A stretch of DNA of 64,000 nucleotides from Paragonimus skrjabini miyazakii (GCA_014338405.1 JTDE01000225.1:220527-284526), one strand, 5' to 3'; positions 35,846-48,334 are shown, numbered from the stretch's first letter. Translations and numbers: made by a program. Notes: a model not told the origin generated them from the sequence alone.

Positions 35846-35971
35846 AACATCCAGGCAATTCGATCTTCAGCTGACGAGATGGAACTCTTCTCAGTGATTA
35901 ACAGAAAATTTCGACACATCTTCAATAGACAAGAGGAGATGCGTACATTTAAATCCTACGATACTGCCAAA
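35846..35971 (+). CDS. CCDC162: CCDC162-like gene, exon 7
   Basis: A 42-codon exon in phase 0 at both ends. Acceptor 'cattcatttctag' at 35845, donor 'gtgaga' at 35972. It encodes 'NIQAIRSSADEMELFSVINR' and 'KFRHIFNRQEEMRTFKSYDT', and continues directly from exon 6 ('FCQAYNVQM'). The E-M-E-L block followed by 'RKFRHIF' is one of the best family landmarks. It is too short to stand out as an open frame and was found by its splice borders and wording. Confidence 0.85.
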
Positions 35972-38606
35972 GTGAGATACACTTGAAACAGGATCATAGT
36001 CATTTGTGGTGGATAATGGTACACGTGACTCCCATTTTCTGCACTTTATTCCGTTCCCCTCACAATAGTCGTAGACTGACCTCAGTAAACACTCAACTAA
36101 AAACACAGCAGTTCCCGAATCAAATAGCACAATTCCAAGAAGGTAGAAAAATATGGAGAATCTTACAAAACTCTAAGTCTATAATCCAGTCTCAAACGAA
36201 TGACGTACATTCGTGAAATATGGTAACGGTGCAAAGCGGTTTTCCGTTTGTTGGATGACGGTTGAACCCACGCAAGTTACGATTGTGGGTGAGTGAATCA
36301 GTAGACTGGATTCCTGGGAACGATGGTGACAAATTCACACAGAGCCTCTGAAGCAACTTTATGCAGAAGATGGTTGACTGAAGCTGGGACCTTTAAAGAA
36401 CCCACATACTCAGTGAACAACAGATAAGTAGTCATCTAGTTCGAAATGGGACAGCCTTTGTTACTCGTCAGTCGTAGGCACATAATCTCACGCGTGCTTA
36501 CGACAGCTGGCATCAACACGAATTCGTCTGGTTTTGTAGGTATGGTACTTTATGTACCCAGCTAATATGTATATATTTCTGTAGCTTGAAACTACTTTAT
36601 CACTGATTAAAGTGTATGCTACCTTGAATATAAGGTTTCTTGTTTTTCACCTAGAACTGAACGTTTTATGAACGGTTTGTTTTTGTTTGTGGCAATCAAG
36701 TGACTACAATCACAACATATTCCACATTCTTTCTCAGTAGCGTTTAACAGGTTTCATTTACATCTGAAAGCAGTGATGGTTCCTGCAACTCTTTAATGGT
36801 TGGTGCTGTCTCTACCAGAGTAGACTTTGTTTAAACGTAGAAGAGATTCGTTCGTAAAAAATCTTGACGTCGACGGGATTCGAACCAGCTACCAAAACAG
36901 CATGCCCAATCATGACAAGCATTTCATTAGTTCAGCTAAGAAGCCGCACCGGAAGTTCGAGCGGTCCATATTTGAACCCAGTCACCCACCCGTCTCACTG
37001 TCTCATGAAATCCGCGGAACTGTCCAAGGGATCGTGATTGAAGAACATTGAAACATTATCGGATGTGCATGCATAACATCCTTCAATTAATGGCTGGAAC
37101 CATAGCACATTGCATAATTCCCGATAGCCGATTATTTTGTAAACGGTAGTCACAAGTGAACTACGTCACCCTAACTTATAAGGCTAATTTTCAAATACGT
37201 CTTGTCTCATCAACCAACATGATTAGCGTAACATTTGAACATTATTTTTTTTTCAATCTAAAGCTGTATTGACGCCAATAGTGAAGTCTTACTGAATTCA
37301 ATGTCGTTGATCACTATTTTTTTAAAAAGAGGTATGCCACCTGACAACTAAGAATGAATAACGTATAATCATTCAATTAATTGATCGATGTCCTTTTCAA
37401 CTCCAACAGTATTACGTGCTGGCTCACAAACACGTATTTTGTCCATCTGGAATTATGCACATGTATGAGTATGAATGATGCTTAAACTAAACTAAAGTTA
37501 TTGGAAGATGGCTGATTACTTTCTGTTTTTCATATCTATCAACTGTTAGTATATGTTAAGGTCATTTCAGTGCCAAGTCGTTAATTAATCTAATATTGTT
37601 GTTATCGATCTGTTTGGATCGACAAATATTACTCAACCAACCCGTAAGTGAGCTGATTCGAGTAGAGTTTAAAGCCAATGTTCAATGGTATCTCAAAGTA
37701 TCTGATATATAACAATGCAGTAAACTATATGCTTTGTTCATAAGAATCAGCTCATTCATAATGACAATGAAAGGCAACCAAGTTAGCCAATTGTCTTGTT
37801 TGCAAAGAGATAACTGGTATGATTTATCGTGCTGTCGTTTTGTTTCTGATTTCCAAATGTCGATTAATCAACCGAACCGTCCATACTTTACGTTACGAAA
37901 CATCAGAATTTTAATGTAATCTGAACTAACTCTCTGTTACGTCATCTTCACGAAAGCCGCATAGATGTTGCCGTTAATGTCCGGAAACCTATTTTCATCT
38001 CACGTATTCTGTGTTATTGCATTGGACGCTATCTTCCAATCGGCGAATTACTCAGTTAATTTCAACATTTTCTTATAGACCAGTTACAATAGATCATCGT
38101 TCATCTTTACATTGAATTCGAACAAATTTTCGGCATGTTTTAAATGTATTAGTAGAATTGTGAATCGATGTATGAAACAACAAATAGTGTTACGGATTTC
38201 AGAACAGTGAGTTCACTTGAGTTGGGTTGTCGATAACGAAAGAACGCCTACATCCTGAACCACTAACACTTCATTTAATCTCTTCATTTCCAGATGTAAA
38301 ATGTAAGAGTATGTAAAACATACGGGTAGCAATAACACCGGAGACGGTCACAACTTAACAGTACGCTAGAACATGTAAACGTTATTACAACTGCCAGTGA
38401 ACTGACAGATTATGTTCGAGACAGTAAATTTCAACAGAGTAGGACCGCTGAAAAGCTGAACACCAAAATCTGTTGAGTACACGGAGTGTTACTCTCTGGC
38501 AATATACCATCTACCATTAATATACAAATTGTCTTCAGATATTTGACTGCACCCAAGTATCTCACGTGACACATCTTATATCTTGTTTCACGAATCCTTT
38601 TGACAG
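35972..38606 (+). other. Intron 7 (2.6 kb)
   Basis: It contains a tRNA-like Pol III promoter pair on the - strand (36870-36948). The rest is AT-rich, with no element or exon that I can support. Confidence 0.5.
36870..36948 (-). repeat. tRNA-like sequence with A and B box (SINE head or tRNA relic)
   Basis: On the - strand a B-box 'ggttcgaatcc' (36876-36886) exactly fits the consensus and is preceded, about 40 bp upstream, by an A-box-like 'ttagctgaactaatg' (36925-36939). The stems do not form a good cloverleaf, so it is more likely a tRNA-derived SINE head or a decayed tRNA than a working gene. Confidence 0.4.
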
Positions 38607-38801
38607 TCGGCAGCTGAACGGTGGGGTCTGGAAAATTGGACGAGAGCTGTGAAAAAGCCGAGCAACTGGCTCCCATATGTCCGACTCCGTCCTCGACGCA
38701 ATGAATATCTGGTGAAATTGACGATGCAATTGCGTTGTGGTACCGTGGTGGATGATCTACTCAAGGCGGCGACCAATTTTTTGAAAATTAAATCTGCTGA
38801 A
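38607..38801 (+). CDS. CCDC162: CCDC162-like gene, exon 8
   Basis: A 65-codon exon in phase 0 at both ends. Acceptor 'ccttttgacag' at 38606 (with a stop codon just before in the same frame), donor 'gtatgt' at 38802. It encodes 'SAAERWGLENWTRAVKKPSN', 'WLPYVRLRPRRNEYLVKLTM' and a helical end 'VDDLLKAATNFLKIKSAE'. The N-W-L-P-Y-V block with 'RPRR' is a family landmark. Two frames on the opposite strand across this exon are shadows. Confidence 0.85.
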
Positions 38802-39150
38802 GTATGTCGCTAGTTTTATTTCCTTCCGTACCTCATAAAAATACTCTTGTTTAACTCCTATAGGTTTTAGTTGGACAATTCCCCAGGTAGAATCAATAGT
38901 TATCCCCAGAAAGCATAAGTGAAGTGAATACATCTGTCTGTTTCTGTACTTAAAGACATCACAACACAGGATTGACAGAAAAGTGAATGTCAAACTGATC
39001 GTTTACACTGGTGAGTAGTGGGAGAGTTTGGTTTTCATAGAGATTGAACATCACCCACAATTGATCGCAGCTGTCGCATTCCCATAGACATTTTCATTCA
39101 GCCCATTTCGAATGGAAGCACTACACTGGAGTTTCGTCCTGACTAGAGCC

Positions 39151-39361
39151 CGTCAGTAGTGCATATCCTCGCCACTGCCTGGACTAGAACCACGACCACG
39201 CTGTTCATCAGGCAACCGTGTTTACCACTGCGCCATTGACCTCACGTTAGGCACGACCGAATTATCATATATGAACGCTCAACCACTTTCGCTTGTGAGT
39301 AATGATCAGGTTGCCCGATCGCCTCGAGAGGAGACACAGTTACTGTCTGTTAATTCCAATC
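39151..39361 (-). mobile_element. tRNA-derived SINE, copy 1
   Basis: On the - strand there is an A-box 'tggcgcagtgg' (39225-39235) and a B-box-like 'ggttctagtcc' (39181-39191), spaced as in tRNA. It matches 40904-41117 closely over about 210 bp in the same orientation. Near its left side (39030-39092) is a segment that matches, in inverted orientation, the right flank of copy 2, so a second, oppositely oriented fragment probably abuts it. Confidence 0.75.
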
Positions 39362-40903
39362 AATAACCCCGCAATTAGAACTTCCTAGACGGGTGATGTT
39401 CAACTTGAACTCAACCAATTCTCCAACTACTCATCAATAATCTAAAATATCGCCTAGCAAGTTTATTGAAATCGGAGATTTCGATCTGTGCATGAAAGAT
39501 GGTTTTACTTTTTCCCCACATGCAGAAATTGTTTCAGCTAAACGGGATTCGTCATCTGGGCGAACACTATCTTAACCTGGGTGTCTCATACTCAAACTTT
39601 TAAGGATATTACCGTGAAGTTCAACACAGCCAATAATTGATCGTACTTTAGTGTTCTGGTAAGCGTTTTCAAGGACAAAAAGCGGCCAATTATTATCGCT
39701 GCTAATACTATCATTATTTCGTTTTTGTCTTCGTCATTGTCATCATCATTATCGGTAGCTGATACGGATTGTTAGCTCCCATTCTTTGGATTGATCAAGA
39801 AGAGACAGCAAGTACACAGTCGCTATCTGTACTGTTGTTTTTCGAACACAAAAGTAATATTTGTGGTATATGGTTTAAAAAGTATGCTTCTAAATATATC
39901 TGTCTTTGATACATCCAAGTCCACCTGTTATCCGTATACCAGTGTAACTTGTTCATGAGATACTCCATATTCATTCCACTAACCAGTTATTGTCCAGCAA
40001 TATTGGATCGTTCTATAACATCTCAGAAGACGCTCGAAAGAAATCGATAACCTAATAGCCAAAAGTTCGACTCATAACGCTACGGTTGTCGATTCATATC
40101 CTGTTTACCATATATATTCAAACAAACGGTAGATCGACCGTATAACGTCGATTTGAATGTGCACTGAAAAACATTTGCAAGATGGCTTAGATTGGTGTAA
40201 TGAAAAGATTTGTTGTTCAAGTTAACTGAAACTAAGTATGTTTGTTCAACTAAAATGTGTTGATTCAATAAATCGTTGGCTAGAAGAAAGCGAATATTAA
40301 TTTTATCTTCCTCCTCTATCCATCTGCTGTTCCCGTAAGATCGTGTACTTGAATGCTCGTATGAAACTAATCGATACAGCCACACAAAATTGAATGGAAC
40401 AGCGACACATTTTCTAAACGCGAGGGATATTCAAGATTAAGGGATGGCCTTTATTCAAAGTGTGAAACTCAAATACACGTTTCGTTAAAGCTAGTCAGCC
40501 AGAACGTTCATCTGAAGCTGAAAAGCTTATCTGATTTTAAGTGCTATGTCACTTATTCTTTTTACTAATGATATATTCGGTTATCTTCCAATAAAGGATA
40601 TTTTGTATACGGTTAATGAGCTTCAAGTAGTGAGGTTGCATTTTATGCTAATCACTTGGATAGTTGAGATTGCTCAAGAAGGGATACGTACTTGAAAGTT
40701 ATAATATGCTGGGTTTTAGTGACCGCTTGTGTACACAGTCCTAATTCAGTTCGTACAAATCGGTTAAAGTCGTGTTGTTCGTAGACCAATCATTTTAGAT
40801 AAACAAGAAACCGTTCATTCATAAGTCATATATGAACCGGCCGTGGGTTTCAGAAGGTCACACGGTTGTTGCAGCTTCTTTCAATATCAGGCTACTTGAT
40901 AAC

Positions 40904-41117
40904 TGTCATTAATGCATATCATCGCCACTGCTGGGACTTGAACCACGGACACGCTGTTCATGAGGCAACCGTGTTTCACTACTACGCCATTGACCTCACG
41001 TTAGGCACCACCGAATTATCGTATGTAAACGCTCAACCACTTTCGCTTGTGAGTAATGATCAGGTTGCCCGATCGTCTCGAAATGGAGACACAGTTACTG
41101 TCCTGTTAACTCCAATC
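40904..41117 (-). mobile_element. tRNA-derived SINE, copy 2
   Basis: The second copy of the repeat at 39151-39361. On the - strand there is an A-box-like 'tggcgtagtag' (40979-40989) and a perfect B-box 'ggttcaagtccc' (40933-40944). The match to copy 1 continues through 'caaccactttcgcttgtgag' and 'gatcaggttgcccgatcg'. Its right flank (about 41137-41190) matches the inverted segment beside copy 1. Confidence 0.75.
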
Positions 41118-41239
41118 GAAAGGGGCCGACTGGATAGTCTATGGGAATGCGACAGCTGCGATCGATTGTAGGCGATGTTCAGATTGAAACGAACAAAATC
41201 CCCGATTACTCATGAGTAACTGTCATTAAGATAAACAGA

Positions 41240-42130
41240 GAAATATGTGAGCTTGTTAAGTCTCATGTATGCCTACTCTGCTTGCAGAGTGGCAGGTTAA
41301 GGACGACTGATTCGGATGTTTATCACTTCGGATGATGTTCGTCAGAATGTCCTATATCTTCCAAACTTCTCATTATTATCTCGGACGATATTCTAGAAGC
41401 TGCTTTTAGGTAGTCCACTTGCTTCGCAGCGGAGTTTCATTTACACACTAAGCTGACCGACGTGCTCTATATGGATAATATTGTTTTACGTAGCCAGCCG
41501 ACTGATTGCATACATATCTTGCTGAAGAGATTTCACAGCCCATTTTCTTAATTGCAAACAATCACTTTGATACTGTAAATCTTTGCAACACCTTATCAGT
41601 CTGTAATATTACTGACGGTACGTCAGCAAAGATCGCGAAAGCCCTTGTGGTCTGTGCTAACCTGAGTTATCCATGGCGTCGAACATTCGTCCGGCCGTCG
41701 CTTAAATGTAGGATTATAGTTCTCATATATGATCTATTTTATTTCATGGTTTGAAAGTGTAACATTTTCAAAACAAAGGCGTGAACAGACTTGCATCTGT
41801 TGACCACCCTTGTCTTCCTCCAATAGCTTGCGGCAAATAGGATGAACATGTGAACAACGCCGTCCTTCACCAGTATGCATGAACCATTTGTTAGACAACA
41901 ACGCTACGATGTGTGATGATCGGGCTACTTACTGCATGTAACATCTGAGTATTTTCTGTATCACATCTTATTTACTGGAGCCTACAGAAGAAGGATAACA
42001 ATATAACAGACAAAGAAATGCTTACAGAATAATTAGACCCTGATTACTCGATTGAGCAAATTCAATAGATGTCGTCTACCAAGTTTGTGAATTCGTGATT
42101 CCTCATGTTGCTAGTTAGAAACATTGTCCG
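41240..42130 (+). mobile_element. Decayed RT fragment of RTE-like family B
   Basis: Blocks in several frames match the family B RT in order: 'KYVSLLSLMYAYSACRV', 'FITSDDVRQNVLYLP', 'LTDVLYMDNIVLRS' (catalytic YADD altered to Y-M-D-N), 'CNITDGTSAKIAKALVVCAN' with 'SYPWRRTFVRPSLK', then 'VNRLASVDHPCLPP'. Many stops and frame changes show it is old. Same orientation as the host gene. Confidence 0.7.
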
Positions 42131-42180
42131 ACACAACAGAGTGCAGCAATTAATAATGTTGTATGACAGGCAGTTTCGTT

Positions 42181-42237
42181 GTGAGTAGTATACTACTCAC
42201 AAGTATTATACTCCTCACAAGTAGTATTCTACTCACA
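42181..42237. repeat. Three 18-bp tandem units with palindromic first unit
   Basis: Three adjacent 18-bp units follow the pattern 'agtagtatactactcaca' with two or three differences each (42184-42201, 42202-42219, 42220-42237). The stretch 42181-42200 is a perfect 20-bp palindrome. Confidence 0.8.
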
Positions 42238-42980
42238 GACGACATTCCGGAACAAAAGGGCAAACCCCCAACGCCAGTAAGACGACGGACCAGAAGAGAC
42301 TTTCGGAATAGTATGTACACGCTATGGGAGAAGTGCCACCAGGGCAAACGATAACGTACTGCCACCCATTAAATGTGAATACATGTCTGCCGTGCAAATG
42401 AATGCGCACGTTTGTGGTTCAGTTCTTGACATGACCTGTACGGGAGTTCGGGCAATAAACGACTTTGCAGGCTAACCGTCTTCTGTGGCCGCAACAATAA
42501 GATATATCTGCATCTACATCACTGCTTGTTTTTCAACGTGTCTCATTTTGTCCACTTTTTATTTTGGTTCGTTTCTCGTTGATATTCTTTTTTTTATAAT
42601 ATGACCCCTCATTACTGTGATGGGTGGAGGATTGATCCACGATACTGCCTTGCGAGGTTTATGGCTGTGTTTGTGGTCACGTACGCACAACCAAAACAGT
42701 AGACAAAATGTTTGTTTCATGAATTTGTTTCATGACTTTAAACTTCGAATATGGTTGAGGATACGTATATGCACGATTAATGTGTTCTAACCGAGATAAT
42801 ACCTCAGTTTTATGTTTCCTATTGAACTGGGCCGGCTCATTATGTGAATGATCTGATTGTAATTACAGGGTGCCCTCCTTTGACACTAATGGCCTTAGTA
42901 CACTACATTAAGTACTTTTACCAAGTTCACCCACCTAGCTTGTGTTAATGCATGTTTATCGTGATTTTCTTTTTTCCCAG

Positions 42981-43126
42981 AGAGTACAAGATTCACTTCG
43001 TCACCATGCAATGTTGGTTCAACATCCACCAATGATACATTCTGCGTCTGTTGTATCACACCGTCAAGGTCAAAGCACGGCTGAAGTGTTTAAGAAGATA
43101 TACAATAATACTGACCATTATGGAAA
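42981..43126 (+). CDS. CCDC162: CCDC162-like gene, exon 9
   Basis: Forty-eight codons plus two bases (AA). Acceptor 'ttctttttttcccag' at 42980, donor 'gtaagt' at 43127. It encodes 'RVQDSLRHHAMLVQHPPMIH' and 'SHRQGQSTAEVFKKIYNNTD', and reads straight on from exon 8 ('FLKIKSAE'). The two left-over bases complete a Lys codon with the first base of exon 10. Confidence 0.85.
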
Positions 43127-46100
43127 GTAAGTATTCTCATCTTGTGGCAGCGACCTGGAGTGTTTGCTTTGGACGTGAAATTCTCAGATGTTTTACTGTT
43201 TCGGATTAATGTAAAGTAGATCCACATCAGCACTGGTCTCCGGACTCCACTGAGTCTGAGACAATCCGCAAGAATAACTTGCAAGTGATTTAGTAGCAAT
43301 AGGTTAACTTCTACTTATGACCATTAACCATGAAAAAGTGAGTCAAACCAAGTAGAATATGTTTGTTTTATTAACAAGGCGTTAAGCTGCTGAAGCGTAA
43401 TAGCTAGTAACCTACTACAGCAACGTGTAACAACTGATAAACACGCAACCAAATTTCACATAAATTGACCGACACAGAAACAACAGGATAATATATTACG
43501 TTCAAATGCAAAGGGCCCAGTTCTATGCCCAGTAAACTGTTGTTCACGATATATTAAACCAGAACGTATAACGCACTAATTGATTCTAAGCTTGACAGTT
43601 CAAACATTGTAGTTCGATTTGCCTATCCGCCTGACTGGAGAGTCAATTCAAGAACTCAATTGTAACCGAGTGGACGTACTCCATTTCGCGTCGGCTGTTA
43701 GCCGGTGGGCCAAAAAGCATTTAAGGACACTATTTTTGGATGTAATTGCCAGTACTTAAGTCACTCAAACGAATTACCTTACTGCTGATACTTAAAACAA
43801 ACGAATTTTTAAAACCAGATTAATAGATGGACATGCTCAATTGAAACATAAATGGTTACGGTATTGTGTATTTAAGCAGTTACGAACCAGTCAGAAGTAG
43901 TGGCGTTAGCTTGCTCTTTTAAGGTCATTTTTTTGAATCTCAGTATTACTAATGACCTTGTCTAGGCCTATGCGACCTTAGACAATTTCACGTTCGTCAC
44001 GTCACATGGTGCAAAGTGTCTTGATGTTGTACGAGCTGACAACGACACTCTATGCACCTCATACATTCATTATGACTATCGTTAACAAAAACAGCCAATC
44101 AGTTTGTACTAACCCTAAGTTTGCCCAATTTCCGGTTTAAATAAGCTTGGTAGGTCCGAATTCAGATTATCTTATCACACGGACCAAAGTCATACGAAGC
44201 TTGCGCACATGTACGTGTACATGTGCACTCTTGTAGTTTTCCCCTCATTCAGTTATCCAAGTAACTCGTGAGTATACGACCGTGGTTCCGCTTACTGGCC
44301 TCAACCGCGTCAGACCGCAGAGGCCCGGTACCAATGCCACTGCTGAGCCATACCCTTGAGCATTATGACCTTGCCTGCTATTCAACCTACTAAAAACCCA
44401 GTAAATGGCGAATTGTCATAACTGGAAGTGTATAAAAATGAATAGATGCACAAGACGATAGGTTTTTAGGGAGAGCCTGAAGTTTTTTGAATAAACGCCC
44501 TACATTAACTGTGATATCGCCATGTCTGACAACATGCCTAACTTCCGCCTCCCAGCTTACTTTTGGAGCTGAGTTTTTCTTGCGGACTACTGGGATACAA
44601 GCGTCGAAACCGAATATTGGTAAAGTTTAATGCAGTTATGCAATATATGACCAGGCTATAAGTGTTCATTGTTCTGTCTGATCAGCAACCGTCTAGTGAC
44701 TCTACACAACACAGCCTACAATCGTGGTCTGTGTATCATCAGATCTATTTTGTTGAAACTCAAATGATTCGCAAGGTCGCGGCCTACAAAGGGGACCTAC
44801 TGGTGATCTGTAATAGCATTATCTGGTTTTGCTGTGTTTCTTTTTATCACGTCGCATAAAACCGGGACACCTACTTCTGTTGAAAATGGAGTAACTTCGA
44901 ACACATTGCCCCACTCTTCTCTGAAGTAATGCAACCTCGTATCTTGCAGCTGAACCCATCATAAGCTTAACACGCGAATATTCCAAAACCAGCTCAGGAG
45001 CAACTGTGATGAAACGTTTAGAGATGCTAATCATTGGAAGCTGAATAACTCACTAATCAACATGTTGACTTCACCAACACGCGAACATTAGCTGATTTCC
45101 TTATCCGAATCGCCTTCAACAAGAACGAAGTCTTAATCAATGCTACCTTCGTTTACCGATTACCCGATTACACTTCCGCCCTGCCCCCTTATCAAGCTTG
45201 TGCAGTTCAATTTTAATCTAGTGTGGCTTAAGATGTCTTAGTGGCACTGCTCCACTAGTCGAGACGCGACGACTGTATCACCTGTCAAAACAGAGAGATA
45301 GACTTTCTCAAGTTGATACGAACAGCTCTCGCACTGTAGGCGTCAATACATATAAAACCAGGATTACGCATTTATGCCCACAAAATGGCACGTTCATTGG
45401 GGATCCGCTTTCAGTGAAAAGAAAGTTCTGTCTCTCAGCTACATTTGGAGGCACCTGAACTGTCTTGTGCCTAATATGTTCATGTGGAACTACTAAGTCT
45501 TTCTGTGACTTGTTCAGTTGCAGACCAACCACAAGCGGCCGATCGATTTCAGCCTGTGAGAAAAAGAAGTGCAACAGCTAAGGAAAGTATTTCAAATACA
45601 TCCCAGTATCTCTGGTTGGCACGACCTCTTGGTCTAGTGGACATGTTTGCTAAATCTCGGTAGAAATCCCAGGTAAGCGCAGTCCAGATAAAACCCAACA
45701 AAGTCAAAAAACGGCCCATCACTTTCTCGGTGGTCACCGAGACCAGCTGTTTGCAAAGTTTCTAATGAGTTTTGACAAGTCCGACGCCATGCTTCTACCT
45801 CTCGACCATTCTTTTTGTGGTGGTGTACCAAAAGCCATATATCCAGATGGACTTTTCCAGTCAATCAGTACTGGAAAAGTGCTTCAGTGCTCTTTTTCAA
45901 AAGCACTGCATGAAAATGCAGAAAATGCTAGGGTACTACACTTAGCGACGTTATTAAAGGACTCGTGGTGTATTCGGATTGCATGATGTCGATCGGTTTG
46001 CATACTTCTTGTCTCACCAGTACATTTGCCTTGTAATTGCGTCATTTCACTCAAAAATGGTCTGAAACAGAGAGCAACCTCACCATCATCATCAACAGGC

Positions 46101-46617
46101 AGCAATACATCAATGGTTCACACTGATGCTTAACTGCCACACAACCACGAAGAAGAAAAAAGAAAACCCATTACGGAAAAACAAAAGAAAAAAGAAGAAG
46201 AGGGGAAGGGACCTAACTACTAATAAGATAGCTACGTCTACATTCAAACATTCAACACGAAGGTAACTACACCTTGCAAACAAACAACCAAGCTATAAGT
46301 GAAAGTAAGGCGTCATCAGCTACACAGCTTCCTTGCGACTTTCACTGCCCCGCGTCATTAAGTGCACCCACTTCACAGAGAACCGGATCAAGCAACGACA
46401 ACATTCACACTACTGAGCCTGATTAGTAGCTATCTCACCTAACGTCTCCAATCACCGACTCTGTCAGTCGCGAGGGCCTCAGCCCGGGTGACGAACTCGA
46501 GCTTCAACGACAATGAACCTGTTGGTTTTTCCCTTGTTATATTACCGAATTCACCCCGGCAATTTCCACCAATTTCAATATATGCTGTTTTTGTAATGAA
46601 TTCCCTTTTGCACGCAG
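43127..46617 (+). other. Intron 9 (3.5 kb)
   Basis: It contains the family C 3' fragment at 46082-46520 close to its right end. The stretch 43127-46080 shows only short chance frames and AT-rich sequence. Confidence 0.55.
46082..46520 (-). mobile_element. Family C non-LTR 3' end (3' UTR only)
   Basis: About 430 bp matches 53745-54160 in the same orientation, including 'gatgcttaactgccac', a purine-rich 'gaagaagaaaaaagaaaaccc' run, 'gctacgtctacattcaaaca' and 'caaacaaacaaccaagct'. It starts with a (CAT)n run, the reverse complement of an ATG-type tail. No coding part is retained. It ends about 100 bp before exon 10. Confidence 0.75.
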
Positions 46618-46795
46618 ATCAGCTGACTCTGAGGAAGCTGGGAAACGGACGGACGATTATGACTTCACACAAGCCATGCAAATGCTGGGTCTTGACGACG
46701 CTGCAAATGCAAAAGACGATCCATCCAGTGTGCAAGGTGCCTATCTGTCTTTTCTACATCTTCGACACTTGAAACTGCGTGACGTTATGCGAACG
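46618..46795 (+). CDS. CCDC162: CCDC162-like gene, exon 10
   Basis: The first base completes a Lys codon, then 59 codons. Acceptor 'cttttgcacgcag' at 46617, donor 'gtaggc' at 46796. It encodes 'SADSEEAGKRTDDYDFTQAM' and 'DPSSVQGAYLSFLHLRHLKL'. The S-V-Q-G-A-Y-L-S-F-L block is a clear family landmark. Confidence 0.9.
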
Positions 46796-46841
46796 GTAGG
46801 CCTTTGAATTCAATTGTTTCAACCGATTTCACTTATTTTAG

Positions 46842-46939
46842 TGTATCTCTGTTCTGAACTACTTCCGCTCCATCGAACGTACCTTGACCATAAACGACCA
46901 AGGCTTATCCATGAGTGCAAAAGGATCAGTTGAACGCAC
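46842..46939 (+). CDS. CCDC162: CCDC162-like gene, exon 11
   Basis: It follows a 46-bp intron (46796-46841, ending in acttattttag). Phase 0 in, two bases (AC) over; donor 'gtaagt' at 46940. It encodes 'CISVLNYFRSIERTLTINDQ' and 'GLSMSAKGSVER'. L-N-Y-F-R-S-I-E-R-T-L-T-I is a strong family block directly following that of exon 10. Confidence 0.9.
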
Positions 46940-48334
46940 GTAAGTATCCAATATTCTGCATTATAACTACGTACACTGTGTATAGTCATATTATTTCTCT
47001 TCCATCTCTATCCCGTGCACCAGATCCATCTGACCGATCAAACGCAGTCGTCCGGTGACTCTTTCGCAAACACTGCTGGTGGACTCAATTAACTAATCTC
47101 ACTCGAATCCTATTCGTAGGACCTCTTTACTTCTAACCTTTCACTCCTGTACAGTAAATTTTGGACAGGTATTAAAACCGATTTCACCGCTTCGGTTGCG
47201 AGCCTGCCTGTCTACCTGTAACGAAAACCAGCAGATGGAAGGAAACTACGATATAACAGTATTTGTTATACCGTTTCAGCAAAACTTATGTAGTACACTG
47301 TTTAAACATTCAACTGGTGGCTGACCTTTAGGTTACAGTTGATCAGGTTTTGGCAGCAGTACAGAAGCGGATCTAAATTCTTGTCCTTGCTAACATCTTA
47401 CACTACAATTGTTTATAATCATCTCAGGTTACTTTACCCTAAAAGCTGTACAAAGACCAGGTAGAATTGTAGTGGTATCTCCGTACAATCATCAACGTTC
47501 GTTGTGTTCTGCCTCTGGTGAAGGAATACGAGAAGCAAAGCAGTTAAGGGATTCGGAAAGGAACCATATGTTCATAAGGGTCCACGATCACATGATCATC
47601 CCGTGATGCTAACTTGGTCATTGGTTTTATCTTTTATTTACTCCAGGTAGAAATAACATGCTCGGCGTTCGAACAGACGATCGCACTGTTACCAACCGAG
47701 GCTGACCGAGAATAGCTGGTGTCATCATTACGGCTGTGAACGATCCTAAAACAAAAGAAGTCTTACTAACTGAACGTGATACCCACCAAATCCATGTTGA
47801 GCTACTTATTTCTTAACTCTACCAAATATCTACGTTTTGGCCAAGAAGTTGATCCACAGAGTCAACAGGAAAGAAACTGTAGTCCGAAGCATTCTGTCGG
47901 GACGATTCAGACAAAACTTTGACTGAATACGAAAGTTTCGATCAAGTTTGATTAGTGGTCATCTTGTAACAGTTCCGATGTCAACTCCTTTGTATATTTG
48001 TTTCAACGCATGGTTGCTTGATATTGTCATGCATTTATAAACAGAATGCGACCAAGGAAGTCAGGTAATAAATGTCCTCCTAGAGTACTGCGATGCTGTG
48101 GAGATCGACGGACTGAGTAGTACACCTAGGTATAATTTATAATCTGAACCATCTCCTTTAATTTGAAAAGACAAGCTAGTAGTGGTATATTGCACGATCT
48201 TTGTTCGAACTGATTTCGCTGCATCTTATCAAGTACATACTGCAGAAATGAAAATTACAAAATATGCATAAAATTGTGACTTACGGAGAGTGTTCGGTCC
48301 AGGTATGAGGAAAAGAAGAAGATATTCACTAACA

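Larger units (their letters stand above)
38802..42980 (+). other. Intron 8 (4.2 kb)
   Basis: It carries two tRNA-derived SINE copies on the - strand, a decayed family B RT (41240-42130) and a small 18-bp tandem repeat (42184-42237). The stretches 39440-40900 and 42240-42980 show nothing I can support. Confidence 0.55.

Noticed and set aside
38431..38776. Two - strand frames over exon 8
   Set aside because: Shadows of exon 8, whose + strand reading carries the family block and matching phases.
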